The notes below the pieces were generated by a model. That model saw nothing but the letters and a program-made list of their open reading frames with translations, was not told where the DNA came from and searched no databases. A stretch of 64,000 nt of DNA from Altericroceibacterium endophyticum (GTDB lineage Bacteria; Pseudomonadota; Alphaproteobacteria; Sphingomonadales; Sphingomonadaceae): positions 124,001-188,000 of the forward strand of contig NZ_WTYT01000002.1 in the NCBI RefSeq assembly GCF_009827595.1, in the 5' to 3' direction. Position 1 is the stretch's first letter. Every line of letters starts with the position of its first letter. This document shows, piece by piece, positions 1-8,539 of the stretch. Position numbers and translations under genes: made by a program.

Positions 1-690
1 CTGCGGCGTACCGCCGGACAGGAAGATGGCGTCCATTTCCTCGGCTGAAAAGCGCATGCCCTTTTCGGATGTTCCGGCGCAGACGGTGAAGGGTTTCTTC
101 TCCGGCTTGGGCCAGCTTTCACAATCTTCGAGTTCGAAATAGTCGCCCTTCTGAGTCACGGAATCCTCGCTCCACAACTTCTTGATCGCGCGAATCCATT
201 CATAGGCAAGGTCATAACGTGCATCATGGCCAACACCCTCGGGCCAGGCACCCATCTGGGAGAATTCCTGCTTATAGGACCCGGTCACGAGATTGAGACC
301 GGCACGCCCGCCGCTGATCTGGTCCAGCGTCGCAATCATCTTGGCTGCAACGCCCGGATTCTGCAGGATCGTGTGAATGGTGGCCCAGCATTTCACCTTG
401 GTGGTTGCCTCTGCCAGGCCTGCCATCGCGACCACGGAATCCAGCGTGTAGTTCCAATGCTCGGTCTCACCGCCATATCCGCGATATTTGGCCATCGCCA
501 TGATGAAGTCGACCCCGGCTTCCTCCGCCAGCATGGCCGCCCTGCGGTTATAATCGTAAGAGCCGTCAATCTCCGGCTTGTTCTTCGAGATGATCCAGCC
601 ACCATTCGCAATGGGCATGAAGATACCGAGATCCTTGCCGCCCTTGTCTGAAGGAATACCGAATTGGGTGGGTTCGTTAGTCATGCTCAT
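1..690 (-). CDS. RutA-like flavin-dependent monooxygenase (partial, C-terminus outside window)
   Basis: Luciferase-like (LLM class) FMNH2-dependent monooxygenase. About 230 N-terminal residues are visible and the frame runs open off the left edge. RutA-type landmarks are FMPIANGGWIIS near residue 25, YRGYGGETEHWNY near 70, DQISGGRAGLNLVTG near 125 and VCAGTSEKGM near 205, close in order and spacing to E. coli pyrimidine monooxygenase RutA, which opens the uracil ring; SfnG-type sulfone monooxygenases are an alternative. ATGs lie at 690 and 684; a GGGGA-like ribosome site at 694-699 is better spaced for 684. It is co-directional with, and 102 bp downstream of, a ribokinase gene. No RutF-type flavin reductase is in the window, so a reductase must come from elsewhere. 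The family is confident, the substrate is not. Confidence 0.82.
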   Translation of the reverse strand, partial: MSMTNEPTQFGIPSDKGGKDLGIFMPIANGGWIISKNKPEIDGSYDYNRRAAMLAEEAGVDFIMAMAKYRGYGGETEHWNYTLDSVVAMAGLAEATTKVKCWATIHTILQNPGVAAKMIATLDQISGGRAGLNLVTGSYKQEFSQMGAWPEGVGHDARYDLAYEWIRAIKKLWSEDSVTQKGDYFELEDCESWPKPEKKPFTVCAGTSEKGMRFSAEEMDAIFLSGGTPQ

Positions 691-792
691 GTGATCCCCG
701 AATAGTGTGTCTGAGATTTAATCTAGCGAGGCGGCAGTCAGTTTCTTGACCAAACGCGCACGTAATATTGGACCGGAGGTGATTGCCGCAGT

Positions 793-1701
793 TTAAGCCT
801 GTTCTTTCAGCGCCGCTTCCACCGCCGCTCTGTTCGGCATGGCAGGCACACCGCCCGCCTTCTGCGTGGCCTGCGCTGCGGCCGCATTCGCAATCGGCAA
901 AGCTTCCTTCAACACGCAGCCCTGCGCCAGCAGCGCGGCCAGCGCCCCGACGAAGCAATCCCCCGCGCCGATCGTATCGACCGGCGTAATCTTGAAGGCC
1001 CGCGCGTAAAAATGATCATCGGGCCATACGGCGCAGGCGCCCGCCGCGCCCAGCGTCACAACAACGCATTGATCAGGGCGTTTCATCAGCTCGCGCGCAA
1101 TGAAAGTATCCTCCACCCGCTCCACCAAAACGCCGCCGCAATATTGCGCAAGTTCATGCTGATTGACGATCAGAACATCCACATTGTCAAACAGATCGGC
1201 GCCCGCATCAATCGCCGGCGCGGCATTCAGGATACGCAGACGATCCCCGGCATTCTCCGGCGCAAAGAAAGCCGCCAAGGCGGGCAGCGGTATTTCCAAC
1301 TGACTCAACAAAATGCGCGAGCTCTCCTGTGGCGCAGGGATTATTTGCGGGGTGACTGCACCATTGGCACCGGGCGCGACGATGATCTGATTTTCCCCCT
1401 CCGCATCCACCGCAATATAAGCGGCCCCGGTCGGCACGCCGTCCAGCACGGATACAGCGCTGCAATCAATCGCATCATCGCGCAGGGTCGCGGCCATGAA
1501 TTCGCCGCCCTCATCCGCGCCAATGGCGCCGATCATCCGCACAGGCGCCCCCATACGGCTGGCGGCAACGGCCTGATTGGCGCCCTTCCCCCCGGCCAGA
1601 CGCTGCGTGGCATGGGCCAGCACCGTTTCTCCGCCGCGCGGAAGCATGTCTACCGAGGCGACAATATCGACATTGATCGATCCCAGAATTTCAATCGACA
1701 C
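793..1701 (-). CDS. rbsK: Ribokinase (PfkB family)
   Basis: ATP-dependent phosphorylation of D-ribose to ribose 5-phosphate. The 302-residue product has normal length. The N-terminal signature GSINVDIVASVD is followed by the substrate-binding stretch GGKGANQAVAASRMGA near residue 38, and the C-terminal PfkB motif DTIGAGDCFVGALAA supplies the catalytic Asp and the anion hole. The start is GTG, with AGGAG seven bases upstream (minus strand). It heads a leftward pair with the RutA-like gene and is divergent from the SDR operon across a 166 bp gap. Beside nucleobase-type enzymes, a kinase for nucleoside-derived ribose makes sense, but no nucleoside hydrolase is visible. Other PfkB sugar kinases are possible. 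Confidence 0.85.
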   Translation of the reverse strand: MSIEILGSINVDIVASVDMLPRGGETVLAHATQRLAGGKGANQAVAASRMGAPVRMIGAIGADEGGEFMAATLRDDAIDCSAVSVLDGVPTGAAYIAVDAEGENQIIVAPGANGAVTPQIIPAPQESSRILLSQLEIPLPALAAFFAPENAGDRLRILNAAPAIDAGADLFDNVDVLIVNQHELAQYCGGVLVERVEDTFIARELMKRPDQCVVVTLGAAGACAVWPDDHFYARAFKITPVDTIGAGDCFVGALAALLAQGCVLKEALPIANAAAAQATQKAGGVPAMPNRAAVEAALKEQA

Positions 1702-1867
1702 GAAGCTCTCCTGCTAACCCTGCCCGCATTTGGGAGCATAGTGCCGTCTGCCGTGCAAGCGGATGGGCAGCTTATGCGCCGCAAGACAAGTTTTGCGGGT
1801 CTTGGCGCCAAGAGCCGCTGCCCCTCGCGCGCCTATGACAGGGCAGCATTAAAAAGGGGCGAGAGGC

Positions 1868-2698
1868 ATGACAAATTGGATCATCACCGGGATCAACAGC
1901 GGCTTTGGCGCTGCATTGAGCAAGGCTGTGCTGGCGCGTGGCGACATGGTCGCCGGCACGGCCCGCCGGGCAGAGGACCGCGCTGCGTTTGAGGCATTGG
2001 CCCCGGGCCGCGCCTTTGGCATTGCACTTGACCTAGCGGATCCCGCTGGCCCCTCTGCCGCCATCGACCGCGCGCTGGAACAGATGGGGCGGATCGATGT
2101 GCTGGTGAATAATGCCGGCTATGGCATGGTCGGCGCGATCGAGGAAACATCGGATGCCGAGGCGCGGGCCCTGTTCGATGTAAATCTGTTCGGCCCGATG
2201 GCGATGATTCGGGCGGTTTTGCCGCATATGCGCGAACGTAAAGCCGGGCGGATCGTCAACATCACCAGCCTGAGCGGCTTCGCCCCCTGGGCAGGGACCG
2301 GCATCTATGGTGCCAGCAAATATGCCCTGGAATGCATCGGCCAGACCCTGGCGCAGGAAGTCGAACCGCTGGGCATTACAGTCACCAATGTCGCACCGGG
2401 CGGCTTTCGCACCGGCTTTGCAGGCCGCGGGCTGGCACAAGCGGATAAGGTCATCGCCGATTATGCCGCCACCGCGCATAATTCAAAGGCCAGCCTCGCC
2501 GCCGGTCAAGGCCAGGAAAAAGGTGATCCCGAACGAGCAGCGCAGGCCATCCTTGCGGCATTGGAAGAGCCGGAAGTGCCCCGCCACCTGTTCCTGGGTG
2601 AAGATGCCCTGCGCCATACGCAGGAGCAGATTGATCTGGTGACGGGTGAAATGGCAAAGTGGCGCGAACTGAGCCTCTCCACCGATTTTACCGAGTAA
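1868..2698 (+). CDS. SDR family NAD(P)-dependent oxidoreductase
   Basis: Classical short-chain dehydrogenase/reductase of 276 residues. The cofactor motif TGINSGFG is near residue 7, NNAG (in LVNNAGYGMVG) near 80, a catalytic Ser in ITSLSGFAP near 136 and the YGASK active site near 150. GAGAGG precedes the ATG. It is the first gene of a rightward group: six bases separate it from the isochorismatase-family gene, and the nitroreductase-family gene followed directly before a MITE landed between them. The substrate is unknown; from context it may reduce a semialdehyde or ketone intermediate of the local catabolic pathway. Confidence 0.85.
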   Translation: MTNWIITGINSGFGAALSKAVLARGDMVAGTARRAEDRAAFEALAPGRAFGIALDLADPAGPSAAIDRALEQMGRIDVLVNNAGYGMVGAIEETSDAEARALFDVNLFGPMAMIRAVLPHMRERKAGRIVNITSLSGFAPWAGTGIYGASKYALECIGQTLAQEVEPLGITVTNVAPGGFRTGFAGRGLAQADKVIADYAATAHNSKASLAAGQGQEKGDPERAAQAILAALEEPEVPRHLFLGEDALRHTQEQIDLVTGEMAKWRELSLSTDFTE

Positions 2699-2704
2699 GG
2701 GCGC

Positions 2705-3397
2705 ATGCACGTCACCTCCATTCCGGATTGGGCCATCGCACGCGGCCGCGCGATGAACCATTTCGAAGAGATCAGGCCCGCCCGTTCGGCTCTGGTGGTG
2801 ATCGATATGCAGCGCGTTTTCATGGATGCGGATCAGCCATTCGGCAATGTGCATGCCATGGACATCATCACCCCGGTCAACACCCTGGCCGATGCGATGC
2901 GCGCAGCGGGCGGGAGGGTTATCTGGACACGCGAAACAGTGTCGGACGATCCCAAGCTGGCCATGCCGGAATGGCAATATGATCTGTCCGATCCGGTCAT
3001 TGCCGCCGCGGTCAACACCATGCGCGCGGGCACAGCAGCCCATGCGATCCACCCAGCGATGAATGTCGCGGCGACAGATATCACGCTGGACAAATATCGC
3101 TACAGCGCTTTTGCCTGCCCTGCTGCTGCGCTGGAAACGACCCTGTCGGAGGGTGATTTCGACATGGTGATCATTGCCGGCACATTGACCAATGTCTGCT
3201 GTGACAGCACAGCGCGCGATGCCAATATGCGCGGTTACAAGGTTATTGCCGCCAGCGACGCCATGGCCACGCTAAGTGACGAAGAGCATAATGCAGCGCT
3301 GCTTAATCTTCGGCTCAATTTCGCCGATGTAAAATCCGTTTCGGAAATCATCGCCCTGTTAGGCCGTAAACTCATAAACAGCACCATCGAGGTTTGA
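2705..3397 (+). CDS. Isochorismatase-family cysteine hydrolase (RutB-like fold), C-terminus rewritten by a MITE
   Basis: Hydrolase of 230 residues with the family triad: Asp in ALVVIDMQRVF (near 30), Lys in TDITLDKYRYSAF (near 123) and Cys in AGTLTNVCCDSTARD (near 161). Relatives include ureidoacrylate amidohydrolase RutB and N-carbamoyl amidases, so a C-N bond cleavage role beside the RutA-like gene is plausible. AAGGGC precedes the ATG. The last ten residues and the stop are encoded by the left end of a 264 bp MITE inserted at a TA. Removing the element with one TA copy restores an end reading LLDP and stop, ten bases before the next gene. The catalytic core is complete, so activity is probably retained. 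Confidence 0.85.
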   Translation: MHVTSIPDWAIARGRAMNHFEEIRPARSALVVIDMQRVFMDADQPFGNVHAMDIITPVNTLADAMRAAGGRVIWTRETVSDDPKLAMPEWQYDLSDPVIAAAVNTMRAGTAAHAIHPAMNVAATDITLDKYRYSAFACPAAALETTLSEGDFDMVIIAGTLTNVCCDSTARDANMRGYKVIAASDAMATLSDEEHNAALLNLRLNFADVKSVSEIIALLGRKLINSTIEV

Positions 3398-3627
3398 GGC
3401 AAAATGGCTCAGCGCAAGGAAAGAAGGCGTGGGAATATGTCGATATTTCAAGGCTTCTTGACGCAGCGATGGGCCATTTTGGCCAAATCGCTTTGCGACG
3501 CCCAAATGGCTTCCCTCTCGAACCAAATCGCCCTTGGAAAGGCAAACAGCCTTCCCGGCGGGCGCTTTGCCCCGATATGTTCGCCATTTGGGCGCCTCGA
3601 CGGCGCTGTTTATGAGTTTACGGCCTA
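3360..3627. mobile_element. MITE copy 1: 264 bp element with about 31 bp terminal inverted repeats, flanked by TA
   Basis: The ends read GGCCGTAAACTCATAAACAG on the left and its exact complement on the right; the imperfect TIR extends to about 31 bp with two mismatches. TA flanks each side (3360-3361, 3626-3627), fitting duplication of a TA target. A second copy at 14946-15213 has the same length and orientation and differs at five positions. No transposase is encoded; the short frames inside (about 74 codons) run into the TIRs and have no recognisable domain. It is inserted at the 3' end of the isochorismatase-family gene. Mobilisation in trans by an unseen transposase is inferred. Confidence 0.9.
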
Positions 3628-3646
3628 GATCCATGAAGGAGCACAT

Positions 3647-4240
3647 GTGACCCAATCCACCCGCCAAGCCAATTACGACATTCACCCGAGTTTCACGCAG
3701 CGCTGGTCGCCGCGCGCTTTTGACGATCAGCCGCTGGCCGAAGAAGAGATCTTGCGCCTGATCGAAGCCGCACGCTGGGCACCATCAGCCTTCAACGTGC
3801 AGCCCTGGCGCTTTTGCTATGCGATAAAGGGCGATGATTACTGGGATCGCTTTCTCGACGCGCTGATCCCCTTCAACCAGAGCTGGGCTAAAAATGCCGG
3901 TGCGTTGATCTTCGTCCTGTCGGACAAGCATACGCGGGAAGCGGATGGCAGCATCAAGGGCGATTCCTACAGCCACAGTTTTGATGCCGGTGCCGCCTGG
4001 GCCGCACTGGCCGCACAGGCTGTGCATGACGGTCTTGTCACCCATGGCATGACCGGGCTGGATTTTGAGAAGGCCCCGGCCATCCTGGGCATAGGCGATG
4101 ATTACCGGCTGGAGGCAGGCATTGCCGTTGGCCATATCGGTAAAGCGGACAGCCTGCCCGAAGGTCTGCAGGCAAAGGAACAGCCCAGCGAGCGCAAACC
4201 GCTTTCCGCCATTGCCTTCCACGGCCCCTGGCAGGGTTGA
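3647..4240 (+). CDS. Nitroreductase-family FMN protein
   Basis: Flavin-dependent oxidoreductase of 197 residues. Family features are RWSPRAFDDQPL near residue 23, EAARWAPSAFNVQPWRF near 43 (FMN and dimer contacts), and a C-terminal GHIGKADSLPEGL segment. The start is GTG with AAGGAG six bases upstream; the in-phase alternative ATG one base earlier is followed at once by a stop. Members reduce nitro compounds, quinones or enals, and RutE of the uracil pathway reduces malonic semialdehyde, but this protein lacks close RutE similarity. Before the MITE insertion the gene lay ten bases after the isochorismatase stop, so it belonged to that operon. A terminator follows. Confidence 0.85.
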   Translation: MTQSTRQANYDIHPSFTQRWSPRAFDDQPLAEEEILRLIEAARWAPSAFNVQPWRFCYAIKGDDYWDRFLDALIPFNQSWAKNAGALIFVLSDKHTREADGSIKGDSYSHSFDAGAAWAALAAQAVHDGLVTHGMTGLDFEKAPAILGIGDDYRLEAGIAVGHIGKADSLPEGLQAKEQPSERKPLSAIAFHGPWQG

Positions 4241-4256
4241 TCACCGCTTAGATCAC

Positions 4257-4295
4257 AAAAAAGGGGCGGAGGCTGCGTAGCCCCCGCCCCTTTTC
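4257..4295. terminator. Bidirectional rho-independent terminator
   Basis: GC-rich hairpin with arms 4259-4274 and 4279-4294, a single unpaired base on each side and a GCGT loop, bounded by an A-run on the left and T-run on the right. It lies between convergent genes and can stop both. Confidence 0.85.
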
Positions 4296-4331
4296 TATGT
4301 CCTAGCGGTCAAAGCCGCCGCTCCTCCCGCT

Positions 4332-5411
4332 TCAGGAAATCAGACGCGGCACCGCAGCCTGGCGAATGTGGAAATGCGCATCGGGGTGTTCTGCCCCGCC
4401 ATCGCGCGGTGCTTCGCGGTGAAGCACGACCCCATTCTTGCCAAAACCATCGACCACCGGCCGGCCCGAATCCCGGTGCAGCCACAGACGCAGCAAATGA
4501 CGGCGGCGCTGCGGCTCGGGGAAATCCTCAAATTCGGTGCGGCTATGCAGCGCAGCGTAATTGGACAGCCACTGAATATCACCGGGGCGGAAATCCATGG
4601 CGATGGCCATGCCCTCTTCATAGGTGATTTCATCAAAGAGGCGCAGAACCTCGATCTGTTCGGGTGTCAGCTCCGGCACGCCGGGGTATTCCTGCGCCGT
4701 TTCGATATAGAGCGAGCCGGCATACATGGAGAAGACCCCATCCTCCATGCTGACGATGGGCGAGGTGTAGGTGTTGGCCGGGGCGGAGTGATCCTGACGC
4801 CGCCAGTCCCAATGGAACGGTTCCAGCAGCAGCGGGGCCAGATCAGGCCGGCGGCGCAGAATCTCATTATAGATTTCCGCGCCCGAGACCAGACAGGACA
4901 GGCCGCCCGATTTTGCCGGCCGCAGACACATCAACGACACGAGATCGGAACTGTCGGAATGATAGACCAGCTTGTCGCGCACCTTGGAAGACAATGCGGT
5001 GGGATCATCCATCGTCTTGTCCGACGTGGCATAGATATGGTCGAGCAGATCGCCCAGCTCATTCTGCCGGATGGGATCGCCCATATAAAGGCCGAGAATG
5101 TAATAGATCGCCGAGGAAAGCGCGTCGGAATACAGATGCGTGCGCAACCCGCGCACCAGCACGAAGCCGCGGCCATAATCGACGTCCTGGCCCCATTCCT
5201 TCACAGCATCGGCACATTTGACCAGCGGGTAATCCTCTTTCTGAACAAAGCGCAGATCGGGGTCTTCCTCGACAAACCGCGTGCCCAGCTCTTCCAGCTC
5301 GGCCACCTGTTCGTCAGACAGACGATAGATCCATTCCTGCGTTTCGCCCAGCCGGTCCCCGCGCCATGCGGCCGCTGTCGTCACCGGGGAAAGCGTGTCC
5401 ATCACCGTCAT
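4332..5411 (-). CDS. TauD/TfdA-family Fe(II)/2-oxoglutarate dioxygenase
   Basis: Non-heme iron oxygenase of 359 residues from the chosen ATG at 5411 (GGAGA at good distance); an upstream extension of the frame lacks similarity. Iron ligands appear as the HSD of KLVYHSDSSDLVSL near residue 150 and a distal His in NYAALHSRTEF near 285, with an Arg-rich strand RRRHLLRLWLHRD for 2-oxoglutarate. Such enzymes hydroxylate or cleave small acids, sulfonates, betaines or, in the xanthine case, purines. A second, only distantly similar family member lies 3 kb upstream on the same strand. The substrate is unknown; context suggests an oxidative step in the local pathway. Confidence 0.85.
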   Translation of the reverse strand: MTVMDTLSPVTTAAAWRGDRLGETQEWIYRLSDEQVAELEELGTRFVEEDPDLRFVQKEDYPLVKCADAVKEWGQDVDYGRGFVLVRGLRTHLYSDALSSAIYYILGLYMGDPIRQNELGDLLDHIYATSDKTMDDPTALSSKVRDKLVYHSDSSDLVSLMCLRPAKSGGLSCLVSGAEIYNEILRRRPDLAPLLLEPFHWDWRRQDHSAPANTYTSPIVSMEDGVFSMYAGSLYIETAQEYPGVPELTPEQIEVLRLFDEITYEEGMAIAMDFRPGDIQWLSNYAALHSRTEFEDFPEPQRRRHLLRLWLHRDSGRPVVDGFGKNGVVLHREAPRDGGAEHPDAHFHIRQAAVPRLIS

Positions 5412-5602
5412 TCTGGATTCTCCTTCGTCGATTTTATCGGCCAGCCTGACTAGCGCGACTCTATCATTTATCGCTCCATACTTATCCCTGCGCGCACCAG
5501 CCGTCTTGTCCGGGCATGAAATAACCCTTTCCGTAGCGCGCATTGATGGAGTTCGATGAGGAGAGCCTGCCGCCGCATCATGCGGCGCAAATAAAGGAGC
5601 CA

Positions 5603-5632
5603 GCGGGTGCCCGAAGGGGAAAAGGCACCCGC
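5603..5632 (-). terminator. Possible terminator after the aldehyde dehydrogenase gene
   Basis: Perfect 9 bp stem (GCGGGTGCC with its complement) and a 12-base loop, just past the dehydrogenase stop on the minus strand. The T-rich tail is interrupted, so efficiency is uncertain. The rest of the 235 bp gap (5412-5646) shows no gene. Confidence 0.45.
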
Positions 5633-5646
5633 CGGCAGACCGTAGA

Positions 5647-7020
5647 TTATTTGATAAAGATGGATTTTATGTTGACGAATTCCTTCATCCCAAACCCGCC
5701 ATGTTCGCGGCCATAGCCCGAATTCTTCACCCCGCCGAAGGGCATGTTGGGCTTGGCAATATTATAGCCATTGATCGTCACCATCCCGGTATCGAAATAG
5801 GTGCTGGCCAGCTTGCGGGCGCGCTTTTCATCTTTTGAGAAGATCCCGCCGCCCAGACCATAGCGGCTGTCATTGGCGATGCGCATGGCATCCTCATCAT
5901 CCTTGGCCTTGATCACCGAGGCAACCGGACCAAACAATTCATCATCATAGGCCGGTTGTCCGGGCGCCACATCGGTCAGCACGGTTGCGGGGTAGTACCA
6001 ACCCGTGCGTTCCGGCACCTTGCCGCCGCAGCGGATCTTTGCGCCCTTCTCCACACTCTCTTCAACCTGCGAGGCGAGTTTATCACGCAGATCTTCACGC
6101 GCCATGGGGCCAAGCTTCGTATTCTCATCAGTGGGATCACCCAGCTCCACCGCGTCCATCCGCTTCACAAAGCGTTCAACGAATTCGTCGTAATTCTTCT
6201 CAGTCACGACAAAGCGCTTCGCATTCACGCAGGTCTGGCCGTTATTATACAAACGCCCCTGCACGCAGCTTTCGACGGCCAGATCCAGATCGGCATCATC
6301 CAGCACCAGATAGGCGTCATTCGACCCGAGCTCGAGCACGGTTTTCTTGAGCTGCTCAGCGGCCTTTGCCGCAACCTTGGCACCGGCACCGTCGCTGCCG
6401 GTCAGTGTCACGCCGCGAACAAGATCGCTGGCAATAACGTCATCCGACTGGTCATGACTGATGATCAGCACGGTGAAGAGGTTTTTCGGCAGGCCTGCCC
6501 GTTCAAAAATATCGCGCAGCATCAGGCCTGAACCGGTGCAATTTTCCGCATGCTTCAACAGCACGCCATTGCCGGCCATCAGATTGACGATGGAATAGCG
6601 CACAGCCTGATAGCAGGGGAAATTCCATGGCTGAATGCCGTAAATCACGCCGATCGGCGCATGGACGATAACGCCCAGCCCATCGTCCAGCTCGCGTTCT
6701 TCATCGGCCAGATCCTTCGGCCCGTTTTCCGCCGTATAGTCGCAAATCGCCGCGCAAAGCTCGACTTCGTCTTTCGCGTCCTTGAGCAGCTTGCCCACTT
6801 CGCGGACCATCAATTGCGCATATTCATCTTTACTGGCGCGCAGTTCGGCGCCGATTGCCTTGATCACACTCGCCCGGTCTTCGGGTGACTTCAACCGCCA
6901 GTCGAGAAAAGCCTCATGGCAATTCTGCACAGCCTCTTTGGCCTGTGCATCGCTCATAAGATCGTAGCTGGTTTCGGCCTGTTCGGTGGCCGGATTGATC
7001 GTGGTGATTGTATCGCTCAT
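5647..7020 (-). CDS. NAD(P)-dependent aldehyde dehydrogenase (succinate-semialdehyde dehydrogenase-like)
   Basis: Oxidises a semialdehyde to its acid. The 457-residue product has the family layout: NFP motif in [15 protein letters not shown] near 125, general-base Glu in VLELGSND near 230, nucleophile Cys in [11 protein letters not shown] near 265, and [13 protein letters not shown] near the C-terminus. The short N-terminus and ELGSND variant match the GabD/Sad-like branch. Start ATG at 7020 with GAAGG upstream; a longer frame adds 12 residues with no support. It lies between the amidohydrolase and the first TfdA-like gene, all leftward, as expected for the last oxidation of a ring-opening or chain-shortening pathway. 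Confidence 0.88.
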   Translation of the reverse strand: MSDTITTINPATEQAETSYDLMSDAQAKEAVQNCHEAFLDWRLKSPEDRASVIKAIGAELRASKDEYAQLMVREVGKLLKDAKDEVELCAAICDYTAENGPKDLADEERELDDGLGVIVHAPIGVIYGIQPWNFPCYQAVRYSIVNLMAGNGVLLKHAENCTGSGLMLRDIFERAGLPKNLFTVLIISHDQSDDVIASDLVRGVTLTGSDGAGAKVAAKAAEQLKKTVLELGSNDAYLVLDDADLDLAVESCVQGRLYNNGQTCVNAKRFVVTEKNYDEFVERFVKRMDAVELGDPTDENTKLGPMAREDLRDKLASQVEESVEKGAKIRCGGKVPERTGWYYPATVLTDVAPGQPAYDDELFGPVASVIKAKDDEDAMRIANDSRYGLGGGIFSKDEKRARKLASTYFDTGMVTINGYNIAKPNMPFGGVKNSGYGREHGGFGMKEFVNIKSIFIK

Positions 7021-7144
7021 GCGAAACCTTCTTTCAATTAGAATGACATATGCCATTCCAACGAAGCATCACGATTTCGTTTCCATTGCGCGCAATACTT
7101 TTCCGCGCAGCAAGACCAGCCGCCCCGCACCAGAGATGAAAATA

Positions 7145-8539
7145 TCAGATCACAGGCCAGGCCTGCTTGTCTGGAAGACCGGCTTTCCTTGTAACCGCCA
7201 GGCCCGCCTGCGTGGCATCGGCATAGAGCTTCTGCTCATCAATCATGGTTGAGCGGTAATTTTCCACCACGCATTTGCCATCCACCCACACGCTATGCAC
7301 GGCGCGCCCGTCGGCCGACCATATCATCTGATAAATCGGGTTGAACAGCGGCTGCCATTCGGGCCGCTGCGTGTCATGCAGCACCAGATCGGCTTTCTTG
7401 CCCACTTCGATGGACCCGATCATGTCCTGCATGCCCAGCCCCTTGGCCCCGCCCAAGGTGAGCATGGTGAAGGCATCATAGGCCGGAAAAATACTGCTAT
7501 CACGGCGCGCATCCTTGAACACGGCCGAGACCAGATAGCCTGCCCGCATCAGATCGGAGGTGTTGGAATTGTTGTTCCCATCCGTGCCCAGCATAATGCT
7601 CACGCCCGCGTCGTGCATTTCAGGGAACTTGCCTGCCGGGCCGATGCCATAAGCCCCCTTGAATGCGGACATCGGGCAATGGATCACATGGGCCCCGGTT
7701 TCGGCCAGAATGGCCACTTCCTCATCATCCATATGCACGGCATGGGTCAGGCAGATTTCCGGCCCCAGCACGCCAATATCCGCCAGATGCACGGCCGGAC
7801 GCTTCCCTGTATTGGCCAGATACCAATCGGGATCGGCTGTGGCCGGGCTCATATGTGCGGAGACCCGCGCCCCCTTGTCGCGCGCAATGGCGCTCGCGGC
7901 CTGCCACAATTCATCGGTTGCAGTTATATGGCCGACCAGCAGGGGCCAGACTTCGATCATATCGCTGCCGGGCAGGCTGGCCACCGATTGTTCCATCGCC
8001 TTGATCGCCGCATCGGTCTTGGCCGTCTGATCTTCGGAGGGATCAAAGGCCCGGTCTTCCGCCCAGCTGCCAATCCGTCCGCGAATACCCGCCTTCGTCA
8101 GCGATTCCGCTACAGGCTCCAGAAAGCGGATAGTACCCGCTTCCATAAAGCTGGTGGTGCCGGTGCGGAGCATTTCCAGCGCGGCAAGGCTGGCCGATAC
8201 CGCTTCTTCTTCAGCCGACTGATTCTGATATAGCGGCACCAGCCATTCCCAGACATTTTCATGCCAGCCGCTATCATCAGGCACATAACCGCGCGTAATC
8301 GGTTCCCCGGTGATGTGGATATGACCGTTCACGAAACCCGGCGTCATCACGAAATTCCGCCCATCGACGACATTTTTCGGCGTAACCAGCGGCACGATGT
8401 CTGCGCTTTTGCCGACATGGCTGATGCGGTCCCCCGTAATCGCCACGGCGGCATCCTTGATAATCTCGCGCTTCGCATTCATCGTCACGACCATCACATC
8501 GCGGATCAGCGTATCGACCGGGGTGGGTTGCTGCGTCAT
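7145..8539 (-). CDS. Amidohydrolase of the ATZ/TRZ/cytosine deaminase-like group
   Basis: Metal-dependent hydrolase or deaminase of 464 residues. The first metal motif HIH is in PGFVNGHIHITGEP near 68, followed by a His in RVSAHMSPA, a His in LTHAVHMDDEEV, the HCPMSAFKG segment and the metal Asp in MLGTDGNNNSN; the C-terminus has the ADLVLHD composite-domain strand. Relatives deaminate or dechlorinate triazines, 5'-methylthioadenosine, guanine or cytosine, supporting a nitrogen-heterocycle substrate. Its ATG overlaps the stop of the upstream TauD-like gene as TGATG, so the two are probably translationally coupled. Confidence 0.86.
   Translation of the reverse strand: MTQQPTPVDTLIRDVMVVTMNAKREIIKDAAVAITGDRISHVGKSADIVPLVTPKNVVDGRNFVMTPGFVNGHIHITGEPITRGYVPDDSGWHENVWEWLVPLYQNQSAEEEAVSASLAALEMLRTGTTSFMEAGTIRFLEPVAESLTKAGIRGRIGSWAEDRAFDPSEDQTAKTDAAIKAMEQSVASLPGSDMIEVWPLLVGHITATDELWQAASAIARDKGARVSAHMSPATADPDWYLANTGKRPAVHLADIGVLGPEICLTHAVHMDDEEVAILAETGAHVIHCPMSAFKGAYGIGPAGKFPEMHDAGVSIMLGTDGNNNSNTSDLMRAGYLVSAVFKDARRDSSIFPAYDAFTMLTLGGAKGLGMQDMIGSIEVGKKADLVLHDTQRPEWQPLFNPIYQMIWSADGRAVHSVWVDGKCVVENYRSTMIDEQKLYADATQAGLAVTRKAGLPDKQAWPVI

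Noticed and set aside
3404-3628. 74-codon frame inside MITE copy 1 (repeated in copy 2)
   Set aside because: It runs into the terminal repeat, has no domain and no similarity to a transposase; the element looks non-coding.
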